A model generated the notes under the pieces. That model made no database searches. It was not told the DNA's origin and saw only the letters and a list, made by a program, of their open reading frames with translations. A stretch of 21,653 nt of DNA from Thalassarchaeum sp002495735. GTDB lineage: Archaea; Thermoplasmatota; Poseidoniia; Poseidoniales; Thalassarchaeaceae. Position 1 is the first letter of the stretch. Each line of letters starts with the position of its first letter. The translations under genes were made by a program, and so were the position numbers. The DNA lies in NCBI GenBank assembly GCA_937911265.1, contig CALDRG010000091.1, positions 1 to 21,653 of the forward strand, in the 5' to 3' direction. Below, one piece after another: positions 21,623 to 21,653 of the stretch.

Positions 21623-21653
21623 CCGAGCGTTGGCGCAAGGCTTCTGCAGATAC

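Noticed and set aside
20737..21653. A parB gene after parA
   Set aside because: The sequence after parA encodes an EamA transporter with membrane helices and no ParB motif.

Overview
This window most likely comes from a marine Thermoplasmatota archaeon of the Poseidoniia (Marine Group II) type. That is an inference from gene content; no rRNA gene or other decisive marker is present. Archaeal signs are a FEN1 flap endonuclease with a C-terminal PCNA-binding box, a Trm-G10-type THUMP methyltransferase, Sec61-beta, an Lrp/AsnC regulator and a DnaG/Toprim-like small protein. Bacterial-looking genes are mixed in: a bifunctional RibD, a RimK-type ligase and an A1-type haem-copper oxidase. Genes are tightly packed, and several starts are preceded by clear Shine-Dalgarno motifs.

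Layout. Positions 1-984 hold the 3' end of a large secreted Gln/Gly-rich protein with periodic calcium-binding repeats. Positions 1080-5676 hold information-processing and metabolic genes: FEN1 (-), tRNA methyltransferase (+), tRNA-Arg(TCG) (+), RibD (-), a diacylglycerol/lipid kinase (+) and tRNA-Ser(TGA) (-). Positions 5720-10164 are a four-gene cytochrome oxidase operon on the minus strand, transcribed coxB-coxA-coxC-coxD. Its coxA carries an unusual secreted domain and an extra membrane helix in front of the normal subunit I. Positions 10289-16316 hold DUF167 and Toprim genes (+), an Lrp regulator and an NSUN-type RNA m5C methyltransferase (-), a small unknown gene and Sec61-beta (+), an unknown gene (-), a small Cys/His protein (+) and a Xer-type tyrosine recombinase (-). 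Positions 16454-21622 hold RimK (-), then a plus-strand run: a membrane-anchored SAP-domain protein, a ParA ATPase and an EamA-family transporter.

How parts fit together. The cox genes encode the catalytic core of a proton-pumping oxidase with intact CuA, haem a, haem a3/CuB and both proton channels. The SAP-membrane protein followed by ParA suggests a module linking DNA to the membrane or to segregation; no ParB is seen. RNA-modification genes (Trm-G10, NSUN) sit near two tRNA genes.

The most notable points are the coxA fusion, the SAP-TM/ParA pair with a perfect palindrome at the parA start, the nearly zero spacing at five of six convergent gene ends, a 10-bp inverted repeat between the cox operon and DUF167, and a tRNA-Leu-like remnant beside tRNA-Ser. 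No CRISPR array, insertion sequence or rRNA was seen. No gene-free stretch exceeds 300 bases.
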